From Pedobacter deserti (GTDB taxonomy: Bacteria; Bacteroidota; Bacteroidia; Sphingobacteriales; Sphingobacteriaceae): a DNA stretch of 64,000 bases. The notes under the pieces are model-generated. The model had not been told where the DNA came from. It worked only from the letters and a program-made list of their open reading frames with translations, and made no database searches. The stretch lies in NCBI RefSeq assembly GCF_024436415.1, contig NZ_JAFMZQ010000001.1:1798001-1862000 (forward strand), written 5' to 3'. The position numbers and the translations under genes are program-made. Below, in pieces: positions 26,148 to 35,412 of the stretch; the first letter of the stretch is position 1; the number at the start of each line of letters is the position of its first letter.

Positions 26148-27323
26148 ATGACGATCAATCTTTTTGATGATAACGCATGGCAATCCCTGCGTCCGCTAAC
26201 CTTCACCAGACCGGTGGCAGACCTAAGAGTCGGAATTCTGACTATCGCTGAAAAGTGGCAAAAGCATCTGAAAGCACGTGAGTTTGGTTTTATCTCCCAA
26301 AACTATCTCTCAGTGAAGTTTCCTAAGAAAATCCAGGGTAAGTTGTTTATCAATGGATCCGTTTGCCCGGATGTGCGGCTGGTCGACTCGGTGCATGCAC
26401 TCGAAGCGGGGGAAATGCTTGTTAAAGGCGATATCATCCTTGCTTATTGTTCAGACGGGGAGTTGACTATTGCTGATCTTGAAAGTAGATTTAAAAGGAT
26501 TAGTTATGCAGGCGACTTTATCAGGATCGTGTTTCCTGAGGACATTTTCAAGTATAACGATACAGAATTAAGAAAAGATTTCTCGCTTTTAACTGCAGGA
26601 CGCACTTCTTTTGCTCTTAGCGCTACTAACACCATTATTGGCGAAGATTTTTTTGCAGAAGAGGGAGCTGAAGCAGAATGTGCGACATTCAATACGAGAA
26701 GCGGCCCGGTTTATCTTGGGTACAATGCTCAGGTGTGGGAAGGGAGTAATATCAAAGGTTCCTTTGCCTTGTGTGATAATTCCCAGGTGAAGATGGGCGC
26801 CAAAATTTACGGCCAAACTACTATTGGTCCGGGCAGCCGTGTAGGCGGGGAAATAAATAACGCTGTTATCTGGGGGCATTCTTCAAAAGGACACGATGGG
26901 TATTTGGGTAATGCGGTGATGGGTGAATGGTGTAATATTGGCGCCGATACCAATAACTCAAACTTGAAAAACAATTATGCAGAGGTAAGATTATGGGACT
27001 ACGAACGCCAATCCTTCCGAAAGACGGGGCTGCAGTTCTGCGGTCTGATTATGGCAGATCATGCTAAGTGTGGTATCAATACCATGTTTAACACAGGAAC
27101 TGTGGTTGGTGTTGGTGCTAACGTATTTGGTGCAGGATTCCCCAGAAATTTTGTAGCAGATTTTGCTTGGGGCGGAGCGCATGGCTTTGAAGTATATGCA
27201 TTAAACAAGATGTTTGAGACCGCTGAAAAGGTTTATGCACGCAGGAATATGGATTTTGGTCAGATGGATAAGGATATTCTGTCTGAGATTTTTGAGAACA
27301 CAAATGTATACCGCAGGTTCTAA
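26148..27323 (+). CDS. GlmU-like putative sugar nucleotidyltransferase with left-handed beta-helix
   Basis: A 391-residue protein starting MTINLFDDNAWQSLRPLTFTRPVADLRVGIL. This opening is characteristic of the Bacteroidota GlmU-like family: the N-terminal part is a divergent nucleotidyltransferase, while residues about 190-350 form a hexapeptide left-handed beta-helix like the GlmU acetyltransferase half. The canonical GlmU nucleotide-binding signature is not obvious, so its reaction is uncertain; a role in nucleotide-sugar metabolism is likely. The longer in-frame ATG at 26109 lies in the upstream terminator and is rejected. tpiA follows 32 bases later. Confidence 0.8.
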   Translation: MTINLFDDNAWQSLRPLTFTRPVADLRVGILTIAEKWQKHLKAREFGFISQNYLSVKFPKKIQGKLFINGSVCPDVRLVDSVHALEAGEMLVKGDIILAYCSDGELTIADLESRFKRISYAGDFIRIVFPEDIFKYNDTELRKDFSLLTAGRTSFALSATNTIIGEDFFAEEGAEAECATFNTRSGPVYLGYNAQVWEGSNIKGSFALCDNSQVKMGAKIYGQTTIGPGSRVGGEINNAVIWGHSSKGHDGYLGNAVMGEWCNIGADTNNSNLKNNYAEVRLWDYERQSFRKTGLQFCGLIMADHAKCGINTMFNTGTVVGVGANVFGAGFPRNFVADFAWGGAHGFEVYALNKMFETAEKVYARRNMDFGQMDKDILSEIFENTNVYRRF

Positions 27324-27355
27324 TATCTGGGTAGGAAATATATAATCAATCAATT

Positions 27356-28117
27356 ATGAGAAAGAAAATTGTAGCTGGAAACTGGAAAATGAACCTTGGG
27401 TATGAAGAAGGTGTATCTTTATTTTCCGAAATTGTCAATATGGTCAGAGATGAAAAAAAGGGAGATCAGCAGGCCGTAATTTGTGCACCATTTATTCATC
27501 TGAACAGTCTTGTTCAGCTCGGAAATTCCATTGTTGCTATAGGTGCCCAAAATTGCCATCAGAATGAGAGTGGCGCTTATACCGGTGAAATATCTGCCAA
27601 AATGATCAGTTCGGTGGGCGCCGAATATGTTATTGTCGGTCACTCAGAAAGACGTCAGTACTTCTCGGAAGATAATCAGCTTCTGGCTGCAAAAACTGTA
27701 GTAGCACTTGAGAACGGTCTCACGCCTATTTTCTGCATCGGGGAAACGCTTGATGAGAGAAATAACGGCAGTTATTTTGACGTCCTGAAAACTCAGCTTG
27801 AAGAGGGAATTTTTAATGTTTCAACTGGGCAATTTTCCAAACTCGTTATTGCTTATGAGCCGGTTTGGGCAATAGGCACAGGGCTTACCGCTACATCTGA
27901 ACAGGCGCAGGAAGTTCACGCCTTCATCAGGCAACAAATCGCGGCAAAATACGATGCAGCAGTGGCAGAAAATACGACCATTCTTTACGGTGGCAGTTGC
28001 AATCCGAAAAATGCTGCAGATCTTTTTGCACAGCCCGACATTGATGGTGGTTTAATTGGTGGTGCTTCACTAAAATCCAGAGACTTCGTGGATATCGTTA
28101 AAACATTCAACAGCTGA
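27356..28117 (+). CDS. tpiA: Triose-phosphate isomerase
   Basis: Interconverts dihydroxyacetone phosphate and glyceraldehyde 3-phosphate. The 253-residue product has NWKMN (Lys substrate-binding), VGHSERR (catalytic His), AYEPVWAIGTG (catalytic Glu and flexible loop) and the phosphate-binding YGGSC and GLIGGAS. Full length. The stop overlaps the prmA start (TGATG), so translation is coupled. Confidence 0.98.
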   Translation: MRKKIVAGNWKMNLGYEEGVSLFSEIVNMVRDEKKGDQQAVICAPFIHLNSLVQLGNSIVAIGAQNCHQNESGAYTGEISAKMISSVGAEYVIVGHSERRQYFSEDNQLLAAKTVVALENGLTPIFCIGETLDERNNGSYFDVLKTQLEEGIFNVSTGQFSKLVIAYEPVWAIGTGLTATSEQAQEVHAFIRQQIAAKYDAAVAENTTILYGGSCNPKNAADLFAQPDIDGGLIGGASLKSRDFVDIVKTFNS

Positions 28118-28956
28118 TGCAATATATACAAGTCGACTTCACTTTCCGTGGGATTGAAGAGTACCAGAAGGACTTGTTAATAGCGGAACTCGCCGACACC
28201 GGGTTTAATACTTTTGAAGATACTCCTGAAGGGTTCTCTGGATTTATTAATAAATCGGATTTTCGGGAAGATCAACTCAGAGAGGTGCTGGAAACATTAG
28301 ATGAAGGCATCGAGTATGCATATTCCGTCCAGGAGGTAGAGGCTGAAAACTGGAACGAAACCTGGGAGAAGAATTTTGAGCCATTGACCATAGCCGGCCA
28401 GTGTTATGTGCGTGCAACTTTTCATGAGCCTCATCCGGAGTATCAATATGAAATAGTCATCGATCCCAAGATGGCTTTTGGAACCGGCCATCACCAGACC
28501 ACGACCATGATGATGGAATACCTGCTCACACAAGACCTGCGCGACAAGTCGGTGCTTGATATGGGGTGTGGCACAGGGATCTTGGCGATTTTGTCTGCCA
28601 AGTTAGGGGCGGGCTCTCTTGTTGCTATTGACAACGATGAGATTTGCTATTTGAGCACTATAGAAAATGCGGGTTTGAATAATATAGGAGGCGTTGAGGC
28701 GATCTGCGGAAGTAAGGAGCAGATTCCCGACCGGTTTTTTGATGTGATTCTGGCAAATATTAATCGCAATATTCTCCTCGATCAGATATCATCTTATGAA
28801 AGGGCTCTTAAACCAGGAGGCAGTATATTCTTCAGTGGCTTTTATGAATTGCCGGACCTGCAGATGATCAGAGAAGCTTGTACTGCTTCCGGCATAGCCT
28901 ACGTAGATCATAAAAAGAACGGGGAATGGGTGGCTGCTCATTTTAAAAAGGCGTAA
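28117..28956 (+). CDS. prmA: Ribosomal protein L11 methyltransferase
   Basis: Methylates ribosomal protein L11 with S-adenosylmethionine. The 279-residue product has an N-terminal substrate-recognition domain, then FGTGHHQTT, the SAM motif VLDMGCGTGILAILSAK (about 145-160) and the catalytic-loop ILANINRNIL. Length is normal and it is coupled to tpiA, a pairing seen in other Bacteroidota. Confidence 0.94.
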   Translation: MQYIQVDFTFRGIEEYQKDLLIAELADTGFNTFEDTPEGFSGFINKSDFREDQLREVLETLDEGIEYAYSVQEVEAENWNETWEKNFEPLTIAGQCYVRATFHEPHPEYQYEIVIDPKMAFGTGHHQTTTMMMEYLLTQDLRDKSVLDMGCGTGILAILSAKLGAGSLVAIDNDEICYLSTIENAGLNNIGGVEAICGSKEQIPDRFFDVILANINRNILLDQISSYERALKPGGSIFFSGFYELPDLQMIREACTASGIAYVDHKKNGEWVAAHFKKA

Positions 28957-28980
28957 TTTAGCATCAGTAAACTCTAGAAT

Positions 28981-30339
28981 ATGCGGATACACTTCATTGC
29001 AATAGGTGGTAGTGCCATGCACAACCTTGCGATAGCACTTCATAAAAAGGGATATCAGGTCACAGGCTCTGATGACATGATATTTGAACCTTCAGCAAGT
29101 CGCCTTGAAAGGCATGGAATTTTTCCGGACAGGCTGGGCTGGGATCCGACGCTTATCACGAACGATATCGATGCGATAATTCTTGGTATGCATGCTCTGG
29201 AAGACAATCCCGAGCTGGTCCGTGCGCGCGAACTTGGTTTAAATATCTATTCCTATCCAGCGTATATCTATGAGCAGACAAAGGATAAGCTGCGGGTAGT
29301 CGTAGGAGGTAGTCATGGTAAAACTACGATTACTTCCATGATATTACATGTGCTAAACTATTATAAGCGAGAATTTGACTACCTCGTTGGTGCCCAACTT
29401 ACCGGATTTGATACTATGGTTGGGCTCACTGAGTCAGCGCCGATAGTCATTATAGAAGGAGATGAATATCTGGCATCGCCGATAGACAGGCGCCCTAAGT
29501 TCCATCTCTACAAGGCTAATATAGCTGTTATTAGCGGTATAGCATGGGACCACATTAATGTGTTCCCTACGTATGCGGATTATGTTCGCCAGTTTGAAAT
29601 ATTTATAGAGACCATAGAGCCGGATGGTACACTGATTTACTGTGAGTCGGATACCGATTTGAAGCGTATCGCTGAAAATTCACAGTATCATATAAAAAAG
29701 ATCCCATACGAGGTTCCTCCTCACAAGATCACCGGGGGTATCACCTACTTAATGCCCGGACGTACGCCATTGAAGATTTTCGGCAACCACAATCTCATGA
29801 ACCTGAATGCAGCCAGAATTGTGTGTGAGCAGCTCGGAATTGACGCAGCTGATTTCAATTCGGCAATCCAGTCATTCACCGGCGCGGCCAAGAGGCTTGA
29901 GCCGTTGCGTAATGAGGAGGGAACCGCCGTCTTCAAAGATTTTGCCCATTCGCCTTCGAAACTTAAAGCAACAATTGAAGCTGTAAAAGCACAATTTACT
30001 GAAAGGAGATTGGTTGCCTGTATCGAACTGCATACCTATAGTAGTTTGAATAAAGCATTCCTCAAGCAATATGCTGATAGTATGATTGGCGCCGACATTC
30101 AAGTTGTATTTATTGATAGAGAAATCTTTAAGCACAAAAACATGGAGCCATTTACCGAGACAGATGTGCAAACGGCTTTTAATAGTGACAGGATTATATT
30201 TTTTGATCGTGCAGAGGCCCTTATGAGTTACCTACTTGGTATAAATTTTTATCAAGCGAATCTCCTTTTGATGAGTTCGGGGAATTTTTCGGGCATAAAT
30301 CTGGAAGAGTTGGCACGTGACTTGACCGTGAATCCCTAG
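28981..30339 (+). CDS. mpl: Mpl-like Mur ligase (UDP-MurNAc:tripeptide ligase)
   Basis: A 452-residue Mur ligase. N-terminal IHFIAIGGSAMHNLA is the UDP-MurNAc-binding Rossmann start, VVGGSHGKTTITSMI (about 110-124) is the ATP P-loop, and ILSAIAWDHINVF-like and FKDFAHSPSKLKATIEAV segments mark the central and C-terminal domains. The GSAMHNLA opening and genome placement outside the division cluster favour Mpl, which recycles the murein tripeptide, over MurC; I cannot exclude another Mur activity. It lies 24 bases after prmA. Confidence 0.8.
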   Translation: MRIHFIAIGGSAMHNLAIALHKKGYQVTGSDDMIFEPSASRLERHGIFPDRLGWDPTLITNDIDAIILGMHALEDNPELVRARELGLNIYSYPAYIYEQTKDKLRVVVGGSHGKTTITSMILHVLNYYKREFDYLVGAQLTGFDTMVGLTESAPIVIIEGDEYLASPIDRRPKFHLYKANIAVISGIAWDHINVFPTYADYVRQFEIFIETIEPDGTLIYCESDTDLKRIAENSQYHIKKIPYEVPPHKITGGITYLMPGRTPLKIFGNHNLMNLNAARIVCEQLGIDAADFNSAIQSFTGAAKRLEPLRNEEGTAVFKDFAHSPSKLKATIEAVKAQFTERRLVACIELHTYSSLNKAFLKQYADSMIGADIQVVFIDREIFKHKNMEPFTETDVQTAFNSDRIIFFDRAEALMSYLLGINFYQANLLLMSSGNFSGINLEELARDLTVNP

Positions 30340-30368
30340 CTCGCAGTACACTGACAAACATAACAGCA

Positions 30369-30698
30369 ATGAATTTTATTGGTAAGAACATTAGGCGCTT
30401 GCGTCAAAGAAAGGGTTGGAGTCAGGGAGATGTAGCCCGGCAATTGAAAATATCAATTCCCGCCTTTTCTAAGATAGAAACCGGAATAACGGACATCAAC
30501 GTTTCCAGACTGGCTCAGATTGCTGAATTATTTGAGGTCTCGACCGTGGAAATTATCTCAAAGGAAGACGAAAATCCGCACGCGGAACATGCCGCGGAGA
30601 TCGGTACGCTCAAGGCAAAACTAACGCAACGGGAAGAAGAGATTATAAGGCTACAAAAGAAAATTATTGACCTTTACGAAGAGATTCGGGAAAAATAG
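30369..30698 (+). CDS. XRE-family transcriptional regulator
   Basis: A 109-residue protein with an N-terminal helix-turn-helix (about 5-60; RRLRQRKGWSQGDVARQLKI) and a C-terminal coiled coil (about 78-109; LKAKLTQREEEIIRLQKKII) that probably mediates dimerisation. It follows the Mur ligase by 29 bases and ends 3 bases from a convergent gene. Target unknown. Confidence 0.85.
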   Translation: MNFIGKNIRRLRQRKGWSQGDVARQLKISIPAFSKIETGITDINVSRLAQIAELFEVSTVEIISKEDENPHAEHAAEIGTLKAKLTQREEEIIRLQKKIIDLYEEIREK

Positions 30699-30701
30699 TC
30701 C

Positions 30702-31826
30702 TTAGCGAAAACGTTTACGCAGCGTAAGGTGTCGTTTTCCCAGTACGGCACCTGTCGCTTCATGTATCGCGAGCATCTTGTCATTAAAGTCTCCCACCCA
30801 CGATAATTCCAGTTCATCGTACTGGTTTTTTGGCAGTACGTATTCCTTCAGCTTGATAAAGAGTGCAGATTCAAGCCCGTGCTTTTGGAAAGCTTGCTTT
30901 GTGCCCATCACAACAGCTCTCATTCTCTTCACACCTCTTATTTTTCGGTATATAAATTTCAACATTCCCCCAAGACCCATTTTTCCATTTAATCCACGTA
31001 TCATTTGGTTGGCATCGGGGATGATGACGATAAATGAAGCGGGCTCATTGTTTACATAAGCAAACCAGATTAGCTTTTCATCCATAATCAGCTTCATCTT
31101 TTCGAAAGATTCCTCCAATGTCTCCCGCTTAATAGGCACGAAGTTCTCAAAGTCGCGCCAAGCATCATTGTAAATCTCCATCAGGTCGTTTACATATTTT
31201 AAGGGATTCTTTTTGGAGAAATGTTCAAATCTGTATCCTGGTTTGGCAGCTACCCAATTCGCAATTTTCGTGAAGCGCTCAGGAAAAGGTGTTCTTACAG
31301 CAAGATGATTTGTAATCTGTTCATATTCGGTTTCAAAACCGTAGTCAATAAAAAACTGGTGATAGTAGGGAAGGTGGTAATTCATTCCGTAGGATGGGGG
31401 AGTAAATCCTTCTACCAGGAGTCCCCAAAAAGAATCATTTTCCCCAAAATTGATAGGGCCGATCATGGCCTGCATGCCATGGTTATGTAGCCAGTCCCTG
31501 GCTTGATCGAAAAGCTTAAAAGCAGCTTTCCTGTCGTCAACACATTCAAAAAAGCCCATACCGCCCGTCGGCACATCGTACTGGTAGGCTTTCTTTTCAT
31601 TTATAAATGCGGCTATCCTGCCGATTATTTTGCCCGAACTATCAGCCAGTATCCAGCGTTCACATTTGCCATGGCCGAAAAAAGGATTCTTTTGTTCGTC
31701 AAAGACTGCTTCTATATCCCTGTCTAGCGGACATATCCAGTTTTCGTCGTTTCTATATATCCATCTGGCTACGTCAAGGAATTGTTGTTTTGTGTGCCGG
31801 TCTGTAACTTGTATGAGCTCCATCAT
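30702..31826 (-). CDS. GNAT-like N-acetyltransferase family protein
   Basis: A 374-residue protein beginning MMELIQVTDRHTKQQF. It contains two GNAT-like halves: GKIIGRIAAFINEK near residue 75 and a C-terminal half ending in LELSWVGDFNDKMLAIHEATGA, a pattern seen in a widespread Bacteroidota family often labelled GNAT or hypothetical. I start at 31826 (or 31823) because the longer frame's ATG (31848-31850) lies in the terminator stem of the upstream gene. Substrate unknown. Confidence 0.65.
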   Translation of the reverse strand: MMELIQVTDRHTKQQFLDVARWIYRNDENWICPLDRDIEAVFDEQKNPFFGHGKCERWILADSSGKIIGRIAAFINEKKAYQYDVPTGGMGFFECVDDRKAAFKLFDQARDWLHNHGMQAMIGPINFGENDSFWGLLVEGFTPPSYGMNYHLPYYHQFFIDYGFETEYEQITNHLAVRTPFPERFTKIANWVAAKPGYRFEHFSKKNPLKYVNDLMEIYNDAWRDFENFVPIKRETLEESFEKMKLIMDEKLIWFAYVNNEPASFIVIIPDANQMIRGLNGKMGLGGMLKFIYRKIRGVKRMRAVVMGTKQAFQKHGLESALFIKLKEYVLPKNQYDELELSWVGDFNDKMLAIHEATGAVLGKRHLTLRKRFR

Positions 31827-31843
31827 CAATTGGTGTAAAATAA

Positions 31844-31867
31844 AAAGCATCCCTTGAGGGATGCTTT
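31844..31867 (-). terminator. Terminator of the Asp-rich small protein gene
   Basis: A perfect 10-base-pair stem (AAAGCATCCC with GGGATGCTTT) and TTGA loop, followed on the minus strand by five T and an AT-rich stretch. It excludes the longest start of the downstream GNAT-like gene. Confidence 0.85.
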
Positions 31868-31888
31868 ACAGGTATCTAGATATAAATA

Positions 31889-32080
31889 TTAATAGTCATC
31901 ATCATCATCATCCGAGCCAAAGCTGTCGTAGCTGTCAAGGTCATCTAAAGGCATATCGAAATCTTCGTCATCATCATCATCGTAGGCCCGGCCAAGACTG
32001 AGTTCTTCATGTGAATTTTCCATCTCTGCATCTGAATCGGTTGATGGATTTTTCTTGATTGGTTTCTTCGGAGTTTTCAT
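31889..32080 (-). CDS. Asp-rich small acidic protein
   Basis: A 63-residue protein with a basic N-terminus (KTPKKPIKKNP) and a very acidic, disordered C-terminal half with two runs of aspartate (DDDDDED and DDDDDDY). It has its own terminator, which supports it being a real gene rather than a chance frame. The charge layout could bind cations or nucleic-acid-binding partners, but no function is known to me. Confidence 0.6.
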   Translation of the reverse strand: MKTPKKPIKKNPSTDSDAEMENSHEELSLGRAYDDDDDEDFDMPLDDLDSYDSFGSDDDDDDY

Positions 32081-32460
32081 TACAAAATACTATTCCCTGT
32101 GTTTATTCTTTTAAAATTACAAAAATCCTGATTAATAAAGAACGGTCTTTTTCGGATCTTTTAATACTTCAAAAATAAAACAAAAATCCATGGGCTGTAA
32201 CATTTATTGCAAAATAGCGGTAGATGCCGAAGTTGGAATATGCAAAAAAAAATGGTAAAGCTTTAGACTTTACCATTTTTAACACACAAATGAAACCTGA
32301 ATTGAGATATATTTAGGTTAGGTAAAATATCTTTGATCAATTCTATAAGAACGCATTTACAAACTCTGTTTGTTATAATATCTATGACAATGTTAATGCA
32401 AAAAATAACAAGTGTGAATAGTGACTTAGTTAATGGTAGTTAAAATTGAGTAAACGGTAA
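32081..32460. other. 380-base gap: AT-rich intergenic region with terminator
   Basis: No convincing reading frame on either strand. It holds a minus-strand TATTTTTG -7-like box (complement of 32170-32177) that could serve the Asp-rich protein gene, the hairpin at 32248-32280, and about 180 bases of untranslated DNA between that hairpin and the sensor kinase stop. I see no RNA gene in it. Confidence 0.5.
32248..32280 (-). terminator. Terminator of the Reg_prop sensor kinase gene (symmetric)
   Basis: A perfect stem AATGGTAAAG/CTTTACCATT with a 7-base loop, flanked by A on one side and T on the other, so it could work on both strands. The only upstream gene in reach is the kinase on the minus strand. 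Confidence 0.8.
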
Positions 32461-35412
32461 TTAACTAGATAAGGGGATTGAAATAGACACAAAAGTGCCT
32501 GTGCTTCCCGCTTGTTTAATATCGATCTGTATCGGATTTGCTTCAACCTCATTCAGCAAATTGATACGCTCCTTTGTAAGCTCCATCCCTTTGCTCTGAT
32601 GTTGAGCATGCTTTTTATCCCTTATAGAGTTTTCTATTCCTATGCCATCATCGATAATCTTGATCATCAGCCGTCCTTTATCAGGGGCGATATCTATATC
32701 AATATTGCCACCGCTTTCTTTTGGCATGATGCCATGCCAAATGGCATTCTCAACGTAAGGTTGAAGTATCATGGAAGGAATTGTCGTTTCTTCCTTATCA
32801 ATACGCTCATCTACATGTATGTGATAGTTTAGCTTATCACCAAATCGCTTTTTCTCCAGGCTGAGATATAAGTTCAGGTATTCAAGTTCTTCGTCAAGCG
32901 TTATAAAACTTTTCGTACATATCTCAAGATTCTTGCGTATAAGACGTGCAAACCCGGTCAAAATTTTATTAGCCGAAGCCGGATCCTTTGTGTTAATGTA
33001 GTGCTGAATTGAATTCATTACATTGAAAACGAAATGCGGATTCATCATAGCCTGCAACGCACGCTGTTCTAACATCAGAATCTTGTTTTTCAAGAGCAGC
33101 TGCTCCTGAACCTTGTTTTTCTGCTGTTTTGTAACCACCTGAGCAATCTTATAAAATGCTAATGCTACAATTCCTGTAATACACATGAAAAACCACCAAG
33201 TCTGCCAAAAGTACTTTTCCATTACGAAGTTGATCCTCGCCGGACTGCTCCATCCGCTATTGTTCGAGCGGGCGCTTAACTCAAAAGTGTATTCTCCAGG
33301 TTCCAGAGATGAAAATTCCAAACGTCTGTTTTTTGTTTCTGTCCAGCTAGCATTAGAGCGTAAACGGTATCTGTATGTGACATTTTTGTTTTGGAAATCA
33401 ACAGCGCTGTAGTTAAAAGTAAGTGTGTTATTTACTGGCCTGATTGTATGGCGGGCCTTATTCAGTTGCAGCTTTACTTTACCGTTTACTATCGATGTGA
33501 TGAATACCTTTGGTGCTTCATTAACCGGGACACTCTTGTTTGCAGAAAAATAGACCAGCCCCCAGACCGTTGCGAAATAAGCGTACTTGTCATCAATATA
33601 CATTCCGTTCACACCGTCAGTTAGTAAGGAACTTGTATGTTCAAATGTCTCCACGCTTGCTCGCTGCCCGTCAAGCTTGATTTTATTAATACCGGAATTC
33701 GTGACAACCCAAACACTTCTATCGTGTACAAACAGCTTCTTACAGATATTATTCATTAATCCGTCACGCTGAGTAACGACCTTAATTACCTTCTTATTCT
33801 TGAGATAGATTATTCCGTAACCGTCGGTTGCCAGGACCAGAGTGCTGTCTGGCAACTCCTTGATGTCATTGATCCTTCTTGTTAGCAGCGGACTTTTTTC
33901 GAAATATTCATGCAGCCGTCCCCCAGAGAAGTGCGACAGCCCATTGATGTTTGATAACCATAAATCTCCCGAGGCGTCATAGAAAACGCAATATGCCCTG
34001 TTTTTATAAAACCCCTTGCTTTCGCTGAAAGAACCCGTATCGAATTCGAAATGGTTGATCCTGTCATTCAATACTACCGTTCCTGAGGAAAGTGCCATGG
34101 CGAGCTCACGGTTGCTGCCAAGAGAAAAACTTTTAAGCACGAACAGAGCGTCGTTGGTCTCCCGAAGCAACGATATTTTACGCATGCCATGCATATCGGC
34201 TACCCTGCCAAGTCCGTATTCGGATGCAAAGTAAACGGATCGATTGGCTGAATCCACGCTAATTTGTTTAATCTGCTTGAACCGGGAAGGATTCGTAACA
34301 GGCAGATGCTGCACTTTGAAATTTTTAACGTTAACTACATCAATAGCAGGTTTGTCAAAGCCTAGCCACAGGTTCCCGCGATCGTCTTTTTCGAGGCTTT
34401 TTACCACGTCCCCAGCTAGTCCGTGTGACTCGTTAAATATGAACAGGCGCTCATCTACACGGGGTAGCATGTAAACACCGTTGTTGGTGGTAAACCACAT
34501 ATTTTGCCTCGCATCTTCAATTACCTGACTTACGGAGATCTTATCCAGGTATTTTACCGTATTTCCTTTGTCATCCAGGTGGAAAATGCCGGAATTGGTA
34601 CTGAACCACACATTGCTGCCATCGAAATGAAAATATCCCGGATCTGCCTCCTTCCACTTTTTCTGCAGGTGCATAACAATTCGGCTATTTTGAGATCCCT
34701 CAACAATCAGCCTATCATCATTGATGTAAGCCAGGCTCTTATCGCGCATGTTTAATGCAGCTTTATAAGAAACCGGGCGCGATTTTCCCGGTATAACCTT
34801 AAAACCCTCTCTTGTAAGTAGCCTAGCACAGTTGTTGCTGTAGGCCCAGATTCTGTTCTGGTCGTCCTCGTGGACAAAAGTATTTATGAATTGGCGTTTG
34901 GGATTAGCAGAGATAAACTTCCTTATAAGTTTTCCATCCCACATCACCAACATGTTTTTATTCGTGCCAAGCCATATCCGGCCTCTCGAATCCTGAAAGA
35001 AAGACACAATAACTGCATTTAGCCTCAGTAGTTTAAGTTGTGGATCACTAGTTTCATTGAATATTCTTCCGTTAAAAAAATAGCTCAGTTGGCCGTTCAA
35101 TGCAAGAAACCATATTCGCCCCTTATTGTCCTCGCTCAATTGTAAGATCTGGTTATCTGGTAGTCCATCATCTACCGAGAAATTCTCGAATACCTGTCCG
35201 TCAAAGCGGCTTACTCCTGCATCTGATGCCACCCAAATGTATCCGTTGCGGTCTTGAAGGGTAAAAAAGCAATTATTGCTAGGCAGTCCTTCCTTCGTAG
35301 TGAAATGCTGCAGGTAGGCGGTCTGTGCATGTGTCGCCTCAGGGACCGCGAAAAACGCGAGCAGCCAAAACAATGGGATGACCTTTAATGCATGCCGGCT
35401 ACTTTTCGCCAT
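32461..35412 (-). CDS. Reg_prop/Y_Y_Y sensor histidine kinase
   Basis: A 983-residue membrane sensor. It has a signal peptide ending HAQ (about residue 30), a large periplasmic beta-propeller of Reg_prop repeats (WVASDAGVSRFDG, IWLGTNKNMLVMWDG, LWLSNINGLSHFSGG and others, about 35-640), a Y_Y_Y Ig-like domain (about 670-735, FNYSAVDFQNKNVTYRYRL), one transmembrane helix (WWFFMCITGIVALAFY), and a cytosolic His_kinase domain with MNPHFVFNVMNSIQHYI (His at about 788) and N-box YVENAIWHGI. Unlike hybrid two-component proteins of this class, it has no fused receiver or AraC domain; the regulator is encoded separately upstream with a 14-base overlap. Confidence 0.92.
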   Translation of the reverse strand: MAKSSRHALKVIPLFWLLAFFAVPEATHAQTAYLQHFTTKEGLPSNNCFFTLQDRNGYIWVASDAGVSRFDGQVFENFSVDDGLPDNQILQLSEDNKGRIWFLALNGQLSYFFNGRIFNETSDPQLKLLRLNAVIVSFFQDSRGRIWLGTNKNMLVMWDGKLIRKFISANPKRQFINTFVHEDDQNRIWAYSNNCARLLTREGFKVIPGKSRPVSYKAALNMRDKSLAYINDDRLIVEGSQNSRIVMHLQKKWKEADPGYFHFDGSNVWFSTNSGIFHLDDKGNTVKYLDKISVSQVIEDARQNMWFTTNNGVYMLPRVDERLFIFNESHGLAGDVVKSLEKDDRGNLWLGFDKPAIDVVNVKNFKVQHLPVTNPSRFKQIKQISVDSANRSVYFASEYGLGRVADMHGMRKISLLRETNDALFVLKSFSLGSNRELAMALSSGTVVLNDRINHFEFDTGSFSESKGFYKNRAYCVFYDASGDLWLSNINGLSHFSGGRLHEYFEKSPLLTRRINDIKELPDSTLVLATDGYGIIYLKNKKVIKVVTQRDGLMNNICKKLFVHDRSVWVVTNSGINKIKLDGQRASVETFEHTSSLLTDGVNGMYIDDKYAYFATVWGLVYFSANKSVPVNEAPKVFITSIVNGKVKLQLNKARHTIRPVNNTLTFNYSAVDFQNKNVTYRYRLRSNASWTETKNRRLEFSSLEPGEYTFELSARSNNSGWSSPARINFVMEKYFWQTWWFFMCITGIVALAFYKIAQVVTKQQKNKVQEQLLLKNKILMLEQRALQAMMNPHFVFNVMNSIQHYINTKDPASANKILTGFARLIRKNLEICTKSFITLDEELEYLNLYLSLEKKRFGDKLNYHIHVDERIDKEETTIPSMILQPYVENAIWHGIMPKESGGNIDIDIAPDKGRLMIKIIDDGIGIENSIRDKKHAQHQSKGMELTKERINLLNEVEANPIQIDIKQAGSTGTFVSISIPLSS

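Noticed and set aside
32333..32340. TTGATCAA as a regulator site
   Set aside because: An 8-base palindrome of this kind is common in AT-rich DNA and has no spaced half-sites; no promoter is beside it.
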